Part shown: one piece after another, positions 1 through 9,077 of the stretch
Layout of the letters: each line of letters begins with the position of its first letter
How positions within the stretch are numbered: position 1 is the stretch's first letter
Assembly (NCBI GenBank): GCA_036337765.1
Contig: JAYZDP010000094.1
Location: forward strand, 1 to 34,802
Direction: 5' to 3'
Length of the DNA stretch: 34,802 nucleotides
Origin: JAYZDP01 sp036337765
Lineage (GTDB): Bacteria > Acidobacteriota > Thermoanaerobaculia > Multivoradales > Multivoraceae
Program-made: the position numbers and the translations under genes
The notes under the pieces: generated by a model
What the model saw: the letters and a program-made list of their open reading frames with translations, nothing else
What the model was told of the DNA's origin: nothing
Database searches by the model: none

Positions 1-1
1 T

Positions 2-252
2 GGCAGGGTCCTCATCTTTCGTTCGGAGGATGTCCTGCCGAGCATAGGCTGGCTCGAGAACCTCTCAACCAGTGGAGTCTTGATCAGGACCGACGAGTTG
101 TAGTTTCGGGGTACGAGAGTTCGTCTCGTGTTCGGCGCCGACGGTAGCTATGACTTGGACGCAGAGGTCGTTCGAACGACGAGGCGAGCTCTCCCTGGAC
201 TGACGAGGTAGGAGTGGCTCTCGAATTCGCTTCCGAGCTCTCTTCGAACTAG
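2..252 (+). pseudogene. PilZ-domain protein, 3' remnant with stop and frameshift
   Basis: Reading from base 2 gives a PilZ-like stretch (GWLENLSTSGVLIRTDEL), then TAG at 101-103. The same frame continues with FRGTRVRLVFGADGSYDL and EVVRTTRRALPGL to a second TAG at 209-211. Adding one base near 208-211 moves into a frame reading GVALEFASELSSN and TAG at 250-252, which fits the end of a PilZ domain (c-di-GMP-binding or related beta-barrel fold). The order (N-x-S-x-x-G-V, then G-T-x-V-x-L-x-F, then V-V-R, then G-V-x-x-E-F) follows the family. The 5' part lies outside the window. One nonsense codon and one frameshift suggest a pseudogene or sequence errors. The rest of 1-349, downstream of the minus-strand MetE-like gene, holds nothing else I recognise. 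Confidence 0.45.
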
Positions 253-349
253 GTCCGTGTGGAACCAGATGCCCGCTAAGAGTCCGTCCACTGGAGGCAT
301 GGCTCAGCTTCCGCAAGCGTTACGCGCTGCGCGCCGGCCGAGGCCGCTA

Positions 350-1453
350 TCAGGCGTCGGCTTCGCTCCAGATGCGATCGGCGACGCGGGCCACGAGGCC
401 GAGTTTGGCCTCCTGCACCTCGAAGGTGATGTCGTTACCCTTGTCGACCGAGGCGAAGCCGCATTGGGGCGAGAGGGCAAGCCTCTCGAGCGGCTGGTAG
501 GCGGAGGCCTCGCGGACCCGTTCTTCGAGCTCTTCCACAGTCTCCGCCCGTGCCCACTTGGTCGTCACCAGACCCAGCACCACGGTCTTGTCGTCTGGCA
601 CGTTGCGAAGCGGCGAGAAGTCTCCTGAGCGCTCATCGTCGTACTCCAGAAGCAGCCGGTCGACGGCGACGTGCGGAAAAGTCTGCTCGGCGATCGAGGC
701 GTAACCGCCGCGGGCAACGTACATGCTGCGGTTGTTGCCGCGGCAGATGTGAAGCGCCGTGGTGAGCTCGCTGTGGCCCGAGATGATCCCGTTGATCATC
801 TCGACGCAGGCCGGAACGACGCTTTCCGGGTCGATGCCTCTGGCCGCGAGCCACTGGCGGTGGTCGGCATCGAGCAGCATTGCCAACTCGGGCGCGTCGA
901 ACTGCACGTAGGTCGCACCGAGGCGGACCAGTTCGGTGACCTCGTCGCGCAGGATGTCGGCAACGTCGGCGAGATAGGCCTCGGGATTCGGGTAGGCCGC
1001 CTCGGAGGCGCCGGCGAGCCAGTAGTAGGTGTACATCGTCGGGCTGGGAAGCGTGATCTTGGTCGGCCGATCTGTGCGAGCGCGCAGGTAGACCAGCTCC
1101 TCGGCCGACAGGTGACGGCGGCGTCGCAGTTTCGACGTCACGGCGATCGCCACCGCACCATCTTCGCTGTCGCCATCGCGGCGCTTCCACTCGATCGCAC
1201 TGTTGGCGAGCGGCTCGAAGCCCTCGGTTGCCTGGGCGAGTTGGCTGGCGAACATGTGTCTGCGCATCTCGCCGTCGGTGACCACGTCGACGCCGGCACG
1301 CTCCTGGATGGCCACACACTCGTCGACGGCGGCGTCTTCGATCGCCTTGAACTCGGCCGCGGTCAGATCTCCGCGCCGCCGCTCGCGCTTCGCATCGAGC
1401 AGCCGCTGCGGCCGCAGCATGCTGCCCACTACGTCGGCTCTGAAACCCCTCAC
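350..1453 (-). CDS. MetE C-terminal-like (cobalamin-independent methionine synthase family) protein
   Basis: A 367-residue protein of the single-domain MetE-like/UROD-fold family, which transfers methyl or alkyl groups to zinc-activated thiols. Visible signatures are the N-terminal VVGSMLRP, TDGEMRR (about 60-65), the zinc-ligand pair in HICRGN (H235, C237), an acidic LLEYDDERSGDF segment (E270) and the late zinc Cys in LSPQCGFAS (C331). It is about half the length of true MetE and lacks the N-terminal folate domain, so the methyl donor and thiol acceptor are unknown; such proteins are often loosely annotated as methionine synthase II or epoxyalkane:CoM transferase-like. The GTG start lies 3 nt after the stop of the selenoprotein gene, so the two are probably cotranscribed. 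The GTG is preferred over ATG at 1420 because the conserved N-terminal strand precedes that ATG. Confidence 0.85.
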   Translation of the reverse strand: MRGFRADVVGSMLRPQRLLDAKRERRRGDLTAAEFKAIEDAAVDECVAIQERAGVDVVTDGEMRRHMFASQLAQATEGFEPLANSAIEWKRRDGDSEDGAVAIAVTSKLRRRRHLSAEELVYLRARTDRPTKITLPSPTMYTYYWLAGASEAAYPNPEAYLADVADILRDEVTELVRLGATYVQFDAPELAMLLDADHRQWLAARGIDPESVVPACVEMINGIISGHSELTTALHICRGNNRSMYVARGGYASIAEQTFPHVAVDRLLLEYDDERSGDFSPLRNVPDDKTVVLGLVTTKWARAETVEELEERVREASAYQPLERLALSPQCGFASVDKGNDITFEVQEAKLGLVARVADRIWSEADA

Positions 1454-1456
1454 TCC

Positions 1457-2110
1457 CTATCCGTAGCGCTCGTCTAGGAAATTACCCAGCTCGTCGGTGT
1501 CGAAGCGGAACGGTCCCATGCCGCCCTTGTAGACGATGGTGCCGCCCTTGTCGATGACGTAGATCCGCTCCGGCCACGCCGAGTAACAGGCGTTGGCGGT
1601 GTTGGTGATGTCGTCGACCAGGGTACGCGTGCCGACGTCCATCTTGTCGACGAAGAGCTTGGCCAGATCGAGGCGGTCGTCGAAGGTCTTCGGCTGTTCG
1701 TAGACCACGGCGTCCTCGATGTTGACGCCCATCTGCCACTCGTCGTCCGGGTGAGCCTCCTTGATGTAGACGTAGGTGAACTCCACCTTCGGCGCCCACT
1801 CTTCCCGCATCGCCTCGAGCCGGTCCACACGGGACCGGAAAGGCGGTCACGTGTAGGAGCCGAAGACCAGGACCAGGGGTTTGAGCGCGTACAAGTCCGA
1901 GATGCGGACCGGCGTTTCGGTGGCGAGCGACGCGAGCTCGATGTCGGGAGCGAGGTCCCCTACTTGAAGGATGCCCTCGGAGCGGATGTCGTACTCGTTG
2001 TACCGGATCAGGCCGTAGACCATGCCCTGTCGGTATCCCCAGCCACCGGCGGCGAGGATGCCAACCGTGGGGATGGCGATCTTCAACGCAAGCTTCAGCT
2101 TCGAGCTCAT
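1457..2110 (-). CDS. Deiodinase-like selenoprotein (UGA-Sec at residue 88)
   Basis: Read through the in-frame TGA at 1847-1849, this is a 217-residue protein. Residues 1-30 include one membrane-anchor segment (LKIAIPTVGILAAGGWG). Then come a redoxin-type domain start (VGDLAPDIELASLATETPV) and LVLVFGSYT-U-PPFRSRVDRL, which matches the iodothyronine deiodinase active-site signature (FGSxTUPPF). The following VEFTYVYIKEAHPDDEWQ matches the family strand YIxEAHxxDxW. Both halves are in the same frame, so no indel is needed. A SECIS-like hairpin follows the UGA at once. A conventional gene call would give two short proteins ending or starting here. The start is ATG with SD-like AAGGGAGG upstream and overlaps the SRPBCC stop by 4 nt (ATGA). 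The substrate is unknown; bacterial members are probably thiol/peroxide redox enzymes rather than thyroid-hormone deiodinases (inference). Confidence 0.92.
1811..1845 (-). promoter_or_regulatory. Candidate bacterial SECIS element of the deiodinase-like gene
   Basis: One base after the UGA the minus-strand RNA can fold into a two-part hairpin. The lower stem is CGCCU/AGGCG (5 bp). An internal loop UU/CUCG follows. The perfect 7-bp upper stem is CCGGUCC/GGACCGG, capped by the loop CGUGU. The apical loop begins 15 nt after the UGA and its second base is G (position 1830), in line with the described bacterial SECIS layout: an apical loop roughly 16-37 nt from UGA with a G in its first two bases. 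The element lies inside the coding sequence, as expected for bacteria, where SelB binds it. Confidence 0.8.
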
Positions 2111-2582
2111 GGTGAGTCCCTCCCTTCGGCGGCAGTATAGCCACCGTCGGGCGCCGTTTCTCCGCCCGCGCCGATCGAGCCGAGGTCGCGCGCGAGGACG
2201 TCGAAGCGATGATCGAAGATGCGTCGCAGTGAGGTGCGCACCTCGTCACGCATGCGGACGCCTCGGTCGAGCTTTTGGAAAGAGTGGGTATGCAACCACG
2301 TCTTGCAGGGCCCCTCCTCCTGGGTGTCGACGAAGCGGTGGGGCGGGTCCCATTCCAGGATGTGGGTTCGCCACTGGATCGGGATTTCGGCGAGCACGAT
2401 GGGGCACTCCAGAAGCGCTCCGGCCTGCATCTCGATCGGCATCGGCGTCAGGATGCACAGGCGCAGCTTCGCCGGTGTGATGCGGGCGAGGTTGGCGGCG
2501 TCGGCGAAGTACGGGAACAGCGACTCGGGTGTGCCGGGAAATCCTGCTCGCGGATCAGGAGGTGGCCGTCTTCTCGATCCAT
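2107..2582 (-). pseudogene. SRPBCC (ligand-binding/cyclase-like) protein, single-base frameshift
   Basis: The gene starts at ATG 2580-2582 (MDREDGHLLIREQDFPAHP). The homologous continuation ESLFPYFADAANLARITP lies in another frame, and the switch falls at 2526-2531, where one missing base explains it. The second frame runs on through KLRLCILTPMPIEM, a WRTHILEWDPPHRFVD strand and FQKLDRGVRMRDEVR to the stop at 2107-2109. This is the pattern of SRPBCC/coenzyme Q-binding-like START-fold proteins (about 150-160 residues), which bind hydrophobic ligands. The C-terminal 25-30 residues look atypical. The gene overlaps the acyltransferase by 28 nt upstream and the selenoprotein by 4 nt downstream, implying translational coupling. 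It could be an intact gene with a one-base sequence error or a real null allele. Confidence 0.75.
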
Positions 2583-3568
2583 CGATCGACCTCCTGCCAA
2601 CGTTGTGCCAGCCAGGCTCGGCGCTCTTCGGGAGTGTCGGGCAACGAGTCTCTCGAGAAGCGCTCGATCTTCACTCGCAGGGTGCGCCCCACCAGCCGGC
2701 CGCGCCATACGTCTGCGAGCCTGGCCGCGTTCTCCAGCCCGCTGTGGCTGAGGATCAGTACGTCTGCACGCGGAGCCGTGTCGAGCAGCGCCATCACCCC
2801 TCCGGGGCGCGGCGGCAGTGTGTGTGTGAGGGCCTCGGCTTCAGCCCGCCGTTGCGCGTCGCCGGACGCCACCAGCCGCTCCAGCAGGTGGGCTCGCCTC
2901 TCCGGCGTGAAGCGCGTTCCTTCGGGGAAGATGCCGACTGCCTCGTTGTGTCCCAGATCGGGTCCGAGCCGGGCGACCCTGGCGATCTCTGCGGTGTTGT
3001 TCTGGCCAAGGCCGCGGCGGACGAAAGCCGTTGGCAATCGCTGCCCGACGATGTCGAGGCATGGGTGCAATAGCAGCTCCCGCTTGAGGACGTAGCGCCA
3101 GTCGAAGTAAGGGAGCAGGGCGATTGGCAGGATCGTGTCGGCGAGGCTGCAGTGGCGCGCCAGAACGAGGACGTGGCCGCGCTCGGAGGGTGGATCGCCG
3201 TCGAGCTCGAGTTTCATCGACAAGGTGAGTCTGCCGCCCGCGAAGAGGGTCTTTGCCCACCAGACCTGCAGTGCGCGGTTGGCGCGCGTCGCTCGTTCCG
3301 GGGCGACGAGACCGGTCAGCCAGTTGACGAGCGCGCCGCCGAGGCCGACCATGTCGCATGTAGTGACCCAGAAGAGGCAGGCCACGAACCTGGCGCGGGG
3401 TAGTGGTGCGCGGAGCGCGAGATCGACAAGCGCGGTCACCGCCATCAGTGGCAGAAGCAGCACCGCGAAGAGCAGCCAGACGAGGATGTAGCCCGGCACC
3501 GTGACGGCCCTTCGCAGCCATCGTCCAAGGGCGGGGTCGTCGGCGATCTGATACTCGGGACGTGCCAT
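2555..3568 (-). CDS. 1-acyl-sn-glycerol-3-phosphate acyltransferase-like (PlsC/LPLAT family) membrane protein
   Basis: A 337-residue protein from ATG 3568 (MARPEYQIADD); an upstream extension in the same frame to 3700 has poor coding character. A hydrophobic hairpin at about 25-50 and further hydrophobic stretches to about 85 precede the acyltransferase domain. The catalytic H-x4-D motif is HCSLAD (H139, D144), and the substrate-binding motif is FPEGTR (214-219). The family acylates lysophosphatidate or related lipids at the inner membrane. Substrate specificity cannot be told. It begins a minus-strand group with the SRPBCC protein, the deiodinase-like selenoprotein and the MetE-like enzyme. 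The 116-nt gap to the divergent aminotransferase at 3685 must carry both promoters; TAGATT at 3633-3638 is a possible plus-strand -10, but no good -35 is seen. Confidence 0.88.
   Translation of the reverse strand: MARPEYQIADDPALGRWLRRAVTVPGYILVWLLFAVLLLPLMAVTALVDLALRAPLPRARFVACLFWVTTCDMVGLGGALVNWLTGLVAPERATRANRALQVWWAKTLFAGGRLTLSMKLELDGDPPSERGHVLVLARHCSLADTILPIALLPYFDWRYVLKRELLLHPCLDIVGQRLPTAFVRRGLGQNNTAEIARVARLGPDLGHNEAVGIFPEGTRFTPERRAHLLERLVASGDAQRRAEAEALTHTLPPRPGGVMALLDTAPRADVLILSHSGLENAARLADVWRGRLVGRTLRVKIERFSRDSLPDTPEERRAWLAQRWQEVDRWIEKTATS
2590..2595 (-). promoter_or_regulatory. Strong Shine-Dalgarno AGGAGG for the SRPBCC gene
   Basis: AGGAGG on the minus strand stands 7 nt before ATG 2582, inside the end of the acyltransferase gene. 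It fixes the true start upstream of the frameshift and shows that the short downstream reading beginning at 2442 is not the native N-terminus. Confidence 0.8.
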
Positions 3569-3684
3569 GCGATGAGCTCGCGCTGCATCATAGCCACTCC
3601 GTCTGGGACCTGAGCTCGCCGCTACGCTGGGGTAGATTGTCGGTGCAGTCCCGCAAACGTGTCCGATCCGGACCTGGAGGGGTG

Positions 3685-4962
3685 ATGACCGTCCAAGCAT
3701 CCACGCAATCCGCCGTGACCACGATCGAGCAGCTCTACCGCGAGCGCACTCCGGAGTCGGCCAGGTTATTCGCGAGCGCCTCGCGGTCGATTCCCGGCGG
3801 CAACTCCCGCCAAGCCGGGTACTGGAAGCCGTACCCGCTCTGCATCGACCGTGCTGCGGGTGTGTACTTCTACGACGTCGACGGGTACGACTACATCGAC
3901 CTGACGTTCAACTACACGGCAATGGTCCATGGCCACGCCTACCCTCCGATTGTCGAAGCTGTGGACCTGGCGAAGGGCACTGGGTGGGCGGCAAACAACC
4001 GTCACATGATCGATGTCGCCGAGCAGCTGGTGGATCGCGTCGCCTCGGTAGATCAGGTGCGCTTCACGAACTCGGGTACCGAGGCCGGCCTTTTGGCCCT
4101 GACCATCGCCAGACTCGTGACCGGCCGTTACAAGGTGTTGATGAACCGGTTCGGGTACCACGGCTCCTTAATGGAGTTCGAGACCGGAACCTTCGACCAT
4201 CCGGGCCCGGCTACGCTGCTTGGCGAGTACAACAATCTCGCCTCGTTCGAGGCCGTGCTCGACGAGCACGGCTCGGATATCGCGGCGGTTTTCACCGAGC
4301 CGGTGATGGGAGCTGGCGGCGGTGTTCCGGCGGAGGTCGACTTTCTGCGCGGGCTCGCCGCCGCCGCACGCGACGCCGGCGCCCTGTTCGTGGCCGACGA
4401 GGTGATCACCTTCCGCCTGGGACTCGGGGGTTGGCAGGGAGAGGTGGGTCTCGATCCGGACCTGACCATGTTCGGCAAGCTCATCGGCGGCGGCTTCCCG
4501 GTCGGCGCAGTCGGTGGCAGCAAGGAGCTGATGAAGGTGCTCGAGCCCGGGGGCGGGGTCTTCCACTCCGGCACCTACAACGCCAACCCGGTCACCATGG
4601 CCGCCGGAGCGGTGTCCGTACGCGAGCTGACAGCGGCGCGGATCGAAGAGATGCACCGGCTTGCCGAGCGGATGGAAGTCGGCCTACGCAACGCGGCAGA
4701 GGAGGCCGGCATCGCGTTCTCGATGCGTAGAGTGGGGTCGATGATGTCGGTCTACTTCAGTGCCGAGCCACCGTCTTCGAGCATGGTGCGCGAAGACGGA
4801 GAGATCATGTCGCGCTTCCACCTCGCCGCACTCAATCGGGGCCTGAACATCGCGCCGAGGGGCATGGTGGTTTTGGCTACGGTGGTCGACGACGCCGTCG
4901 TCGACGAGGCGGTCGCCCGAGCCAGCGCCGCCATGCGCGATGTCGTTGCCGAGAACCGCTAG
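3685..4962 (+). CDS. Class III aminotransferase, glutamate-1-semialdehyde aminomutase-like
   Basis: A 425-residue PLP enzyme of fold type I, subgroup III. It shows the GSAM/HemL-type N-terminus (SIPGGNSRQAGYWKPYPLCI), the phosphate-binding NSGTEA (129-134), ADEVITFR with the PLP-pyridine Asp (D238) and the Schiff-base lysine in MFGKLIGGGFPVGA (K265). ATG 3685 is preceded by GGAGGGG. True HemL is similar in length, but this copy has no heme-pathway neighbours and diverges in the active-site loop, so an aminotransferase or aminomutase acting on another amino acid is equally possible. Its stop and the stop of the convergent LanC-like gene share the palindrome CTAG at 4959-4962, so there is no intergenic spacer. 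Confidence 0.88.
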   Translation: MTVQASTQSAVTTIEQLYRERTPESARLFASASRSIPGGNSRQAGYWKPYPLCIDRAAGVYFYDVDGYDYIDLTFNYTAMVHGHAYPPIVEAVDLAKGTGWAANNRHMIDVAEQLVDRVASVDQVRFTNSGTEAGLLALTIARLVTGRYKVLMNRFGYHGSLMEFETGTFDHPGPATLLGEYNNLASFEAVLDEHGSDIAAVFTEPVMGAGGGVPAEVDFLRGLAAAARDAGALFVADEVITFRLGLGGWQGEVGLDPDLTMFGKLIGGGFPVGAVGGSKELMKVLEPGGGVFHSGTYNANPVTMAAGAVSVRELTAARIEEMHRLAERMEVGLRNAAEEAGIAFSMRRVGSMMSVYFSAEPPSSSMVREDGEIMSRFHLAALNRGLNIAPRGMVVLATVVDDAVVDEAVARASAAMRDVVAENR

Positions 4963-6278
4963 GGAAACGGGCAGTCGGGCAGTTGGGTCTTGATCCGGTG
5001 CCCGGTCTCTTCGGCCCACAGCCGCAGCAGGAAGCTGCCGACTCCGGCCGCGCCCTGCATGTATCCAGTCTGGGCTTCGAGCAGGTCGGGCTGGACGCGA
5101 TGTTCCGCCTGCACCCATGACGCGCCATCGGTGTTGCGCCGGGCCCCTGTCCCCAGGTGTGTGGCGATGGCCCGGGCCTGTGCGAGGAAGCGAGGATCGC
5201 CCGTCGCGCCGAAGAGGCTGAGGGCGAGCTCGCCGATCGCGGCGTCGCCGCAGCACTGACCGACGTTGTTCCAGTAGCCGCGGCTGCGCGTGGCCGGCGC
5301 TCCCCGGGACAGCAGCGCCTCGCCGCCGCCGACCCACCACTCTCTCCACGCATCGCCGCCGAGGGCGGCATCGAGCTCGTAGAACAGTCGCGCCGTGCCC
5401 GGTGGTCCGTGGCACCAGCCGAGGTAGAAGAGCGCCTCGCTCCGACCCTCACTGTGCAAGATCGAGCGGGCCTGTCCGTCGATGGTCGCGATCGCGGCCA
5501 GGTGTTTCGCCGCGGCCTCGGCGGCGTCGACGAAGCGCGAGTCACCGCTGACTCGCCCGAGCTGCGCCAGGAAGGCGGCGATTCCAGCCGTGCCGTGGCT
5601 GAAGTTCGGCGCCCACCAACCGACGTCATGCAGCATCATCGGCCACTTGAGGCCGGCGTCGGTGGGTGTGGCGACCTCCACCAGGCGCCGTCCTATCGCG
5701 CTCGCCGCGTCCAGGCAGCGCCTGTCGAGCGCGTGGTCATGGGCCCACAGCAGGGCCATGCCGACGCCCGCGCTACCGCGCGAGACGTCCCAGATCTCGG
5801 TCTCGCCGTGCGCGTCGAAAGAATCGGCGAACGGGATCGGCTCGAGCCAACCGATCCCGCTACCGCACGTCTGTGCGGTGTCGATCACTCCGGCGATCTC
5901 GTCTCGTGCGGCGACCGAGTAGCGCTGCGCGCCCGTCGCCTCGTGCAGCGTCTGGCACACGAAGGCCAGCGCGCTCTTGCCGCGATACATGCCGGCCGCC
6001 TGGAGCGGGTTCGTAGTGACGTGGTCCAAGACGGCGTCGGTCGCCTCGCGGGCGCGGGTGAGGTGCGAGGAATCGCCGGTGGCCGCCGCCAGCTCGATGA
6101 GAAAGAGCACGACCCCGCCGGCGCCGCGGTAGAGCGATACGTCCGCGTCGCCGCTGGCGCCTTCGGCGGTCGCCCAGATGCGGCCGTTGCCGAGCGGTAC
6201 GGACTGGGCTTCGATCCAGCACGCCGCGTCTACGGCCAGAGCGAGGGCTTCGGCGGGAGAAGGCGAACAGAGGGCCAC
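4959..6278 (-). CDS. Lanthionine synthetase C-like (LanC-like) protein, stand-alone
   Basis: A 439-residue all-alpha toroid protein. Repeated inner-helix G-x-x-G signatures are visible: LYRGAGGVVLFL (50-60), MYRGKSALAF (98), SRGSAGVGMALLW (167), FSHGTAGIAAFLA (227), GWCHGPPGTARLFYEL (288) and GQCCGDAAIGE (341). LanC cyclases bind zinc with Cys from a W-C-x-G motif and a Cys-His pair from a later C-H-G motif. Here the first motif is WCHG (C289) and the later pair is Cys-Cys (C342, C343), so zinc binding is plausible with an altered ligand. No lanthipeptide precursor, LanB/LanM or transporter is nearby, so a RiPP role is not supported; stand-alone LanC-like proteins have poorly defined roles. 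It lies 9 nt downstream of the ogt stop and is probably read from the same transcript. Confidence 0.85.
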   Translation of the reverse strand: MALCSPSPAEALALAVDAACWIEAQSVPLGNGRIWATAEGASGDADVSLYRGAGGVVLFLIELAAATGDSSHLTRAREATDAVLDHVTTNPLQAAGMYRGKSALAFVCQTLHEATGAQRYSVAARDEIAGVIDTAQTCGSGIGWLEPIPFADSFDAHGETEIWDVSRGSAGVGMALLWAHDHALDRRCLDAASAIGRRLVEVATPTDAGLKWPMMLHDVGWWAPNFSHGTAGIAAFLAQLGRVSGDSRFVDAAEAAAKHLAAIATIDGQARSILHSEGRSEALFYLGWCHGPPGTARLFYELDAALGGDAWREWWVGGGEALLSRGAPATRSRGYWNNVGQCCGDAAIGELALSLFGATGDPRFLAQARAIATHLGTGARRNTDGASWVQAEHRVQPDLLEAQTGYMQGAAGVGSFLLRLWAEETGHRIKTQLPDCPFP

Positions 6279-6287
6279 TCCTCGATG

Positions 6288-6778
6288 CTATTCGAACAGC
6301 GGCGCCTGGCCGCCGTGACGACGCTCCAAGGCAAGCAGCGCTTCCTTGATGTGCAGGCCGCCGCCGTAACCGGTAAGGCTGCCGTTGGCGCCGATCACAC
6401 GATGACACGGCAGCACGATTGGCAGAGGGTTCTGTCCGTTTGCGGCACCCACGGCGCGAGAGGCGCTGGGCCGCTCGATGCGTTTCGCGACGGTGGCGTA
6501 GGAAACTGTCTCCGCGTACGGAATATCGGCTAGGGCCCACCACACGCGGCACTGGAAATCGGTGCCGGCAGGCGCCAGCTTGAGCTCGAAGTCGCGCAGC
6601 TCGCCGCCGAAGTACGCCTCGATCTGACGCTGAGGCTCCGCGAGCGCGGTGTCGTCTCGCGTCCATTCGGGCTCAGGCAATTCCGACGGCCTGCCGTCGA
6701 CGAACCTGATATGCCGGAGGCCGGTGTCGTCTGCAGCCAGGACCAGCCTTCCGATCGGGGACTGCATCTCGGTATACC

Positions 6779-6782
<4 letters not shown>
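6288..6782 (-). CDS. ogt: Methylated-DNA--protein-cysteine methyltransferase
   Basis: A 164-residue suicide DNA-repair protein that moves the alkyl group of O6-alkylguanine to its own cysteine. The acceptor motif is PCHRVI (C126), preceded by SRAVGAANGQNPLPIVL. The N-terminal ribonuclease-H-like domain (SPIGRLVLAADDTGLRHIRF) and the DNA-binding WWALADIPYAETVSYATVAKR segment are present. The length matches Ogt/Ada-C. ATG 6782 is chosen: it has GGAGA upstream and overlaps the alkA stop as ATGA, indicating translational coupling. Confidence 0.95.
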
Positions 6783-8254
<1,472 letters not shown>

Positions 8255-8385
8255 CGGGGGTGAGTGTAGAGAGCCAAGCGGTCGTGTCTGGCCGTTTCGA
8301 ACATCATCCCAGAATTCGCCAGGGCCGGCGATCGCAGCCAATTTGGGGCGTCGTACGATAGGTCGACTGACGAGGAGCTCAGCAG

Positions 8386-9068
8386 GTGGAGACCTTTAGG
8401 GAGATCTACGGACGTGCGGCGGCGCGCCACAGGGGCGACGAGGGCATTGGCGAGCGCCTGCCGGACCTCAAGGCGGCCCGTCAGCTACGAGCCCAGAAAG
8501 ACGACCGCTACCTCGCCACCATGACCAAGTGCGTCTTCCGGTCGGGCTTCGTGTGGCGCGTGGTGCAGGCGAAGTGGTCTGGGTTCGAAGAGGCTTTCAG
8601 CGCCTTCGATCCGGAGACGGTCGCGGCACTGTCGATCGACGACGTCGATCGCCTTGCCGAGGACACCCGCATCATCCGCCACCGCAAGAAGATCGAGAGC
8701 GCGGTCTCGAACGCCGAGATGGTGCTCGATGTGGTGCGCGAACACGGCTCGTTCGGGCGCTTCCTGTCCGACTGGCCGGCGCAGGACACCACCGGGCTGT
8801 GGGCGGTTCTCAAGCAGGACGGCCAGCGCCTCGGCGCCACACCGAACCGATGTTTCTGCGCGAGTCCGGGCGCGACACCTTCATGCTGTCGCGCGACGTC
8901 GTCGGCTATCTAGTGGGCCAGGGCGTCGTGGAGAAGAAGCCGACCGGAAAACGGGATCTGCAGGCGGTGCAGGAGACTTTCAACGGCTGGGCCCAGCAGA
9001 GCGGTTGGCCGCTCGCCGAGATCAGCCGCATCGTGGCGATGAGCCACGGCGACGTCTACGACATGTAG
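8386..9068 (+). pseudogene. tag: DNA-3-methyladenine glycosylase I, single-base frameshift
   Basis: Tag removes 3-methyladenine from DNA. The first frame starts at GTG 8386 (GAGGAG 8 nt upstream) and reads METFREIYGRAAARHRG, then MTKCVFRSGFVWRVVQAKW, IRHRKKIESAVSNAEMVLDV and LKQDGQRLG. Homology then jumps frame at 8838-8841 to TEPMFLRESGRDTFMLSRDV and continues to ETFNGWAQQSGWPLAEISRI and TAG 9066-9068. One missing base (for example GCCAACACC read as GCCACACC) restores a Tag-like protein of about 227 residues. As given, the protein would lose its C-terminal third. It is either a mutant allele or a sequence error; the codon use of both halves is intact. Confidence 0.85.
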
Positions 9069-9077
9069 GAGAACGTG

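Noticed and set aside
3685..4962. Assignment as hemL of heme biosynthesis
   Set aside because: The family match is clear, but there are no heme genes nearby and the active-site loop differs, so only the family level is claimed.
4959..6278. LanC-like gene as part of a lantibiotic cluster
   Set aside because: No precursor peptide, dehydratase, protease or dedicated transporter lies near it.
5157..6533. Long plus-strand open frame opposite the LanC-like and ogt genes
   Set aside because: It is a GC-rich antisense shadow with an Arg/Gly/Ala-rich product, no family signature and two well-supported genes on the other strand. The same applies to 10919-12028, 20961-22568 and 25247-26689 on plus and 34505-34786 on minus.
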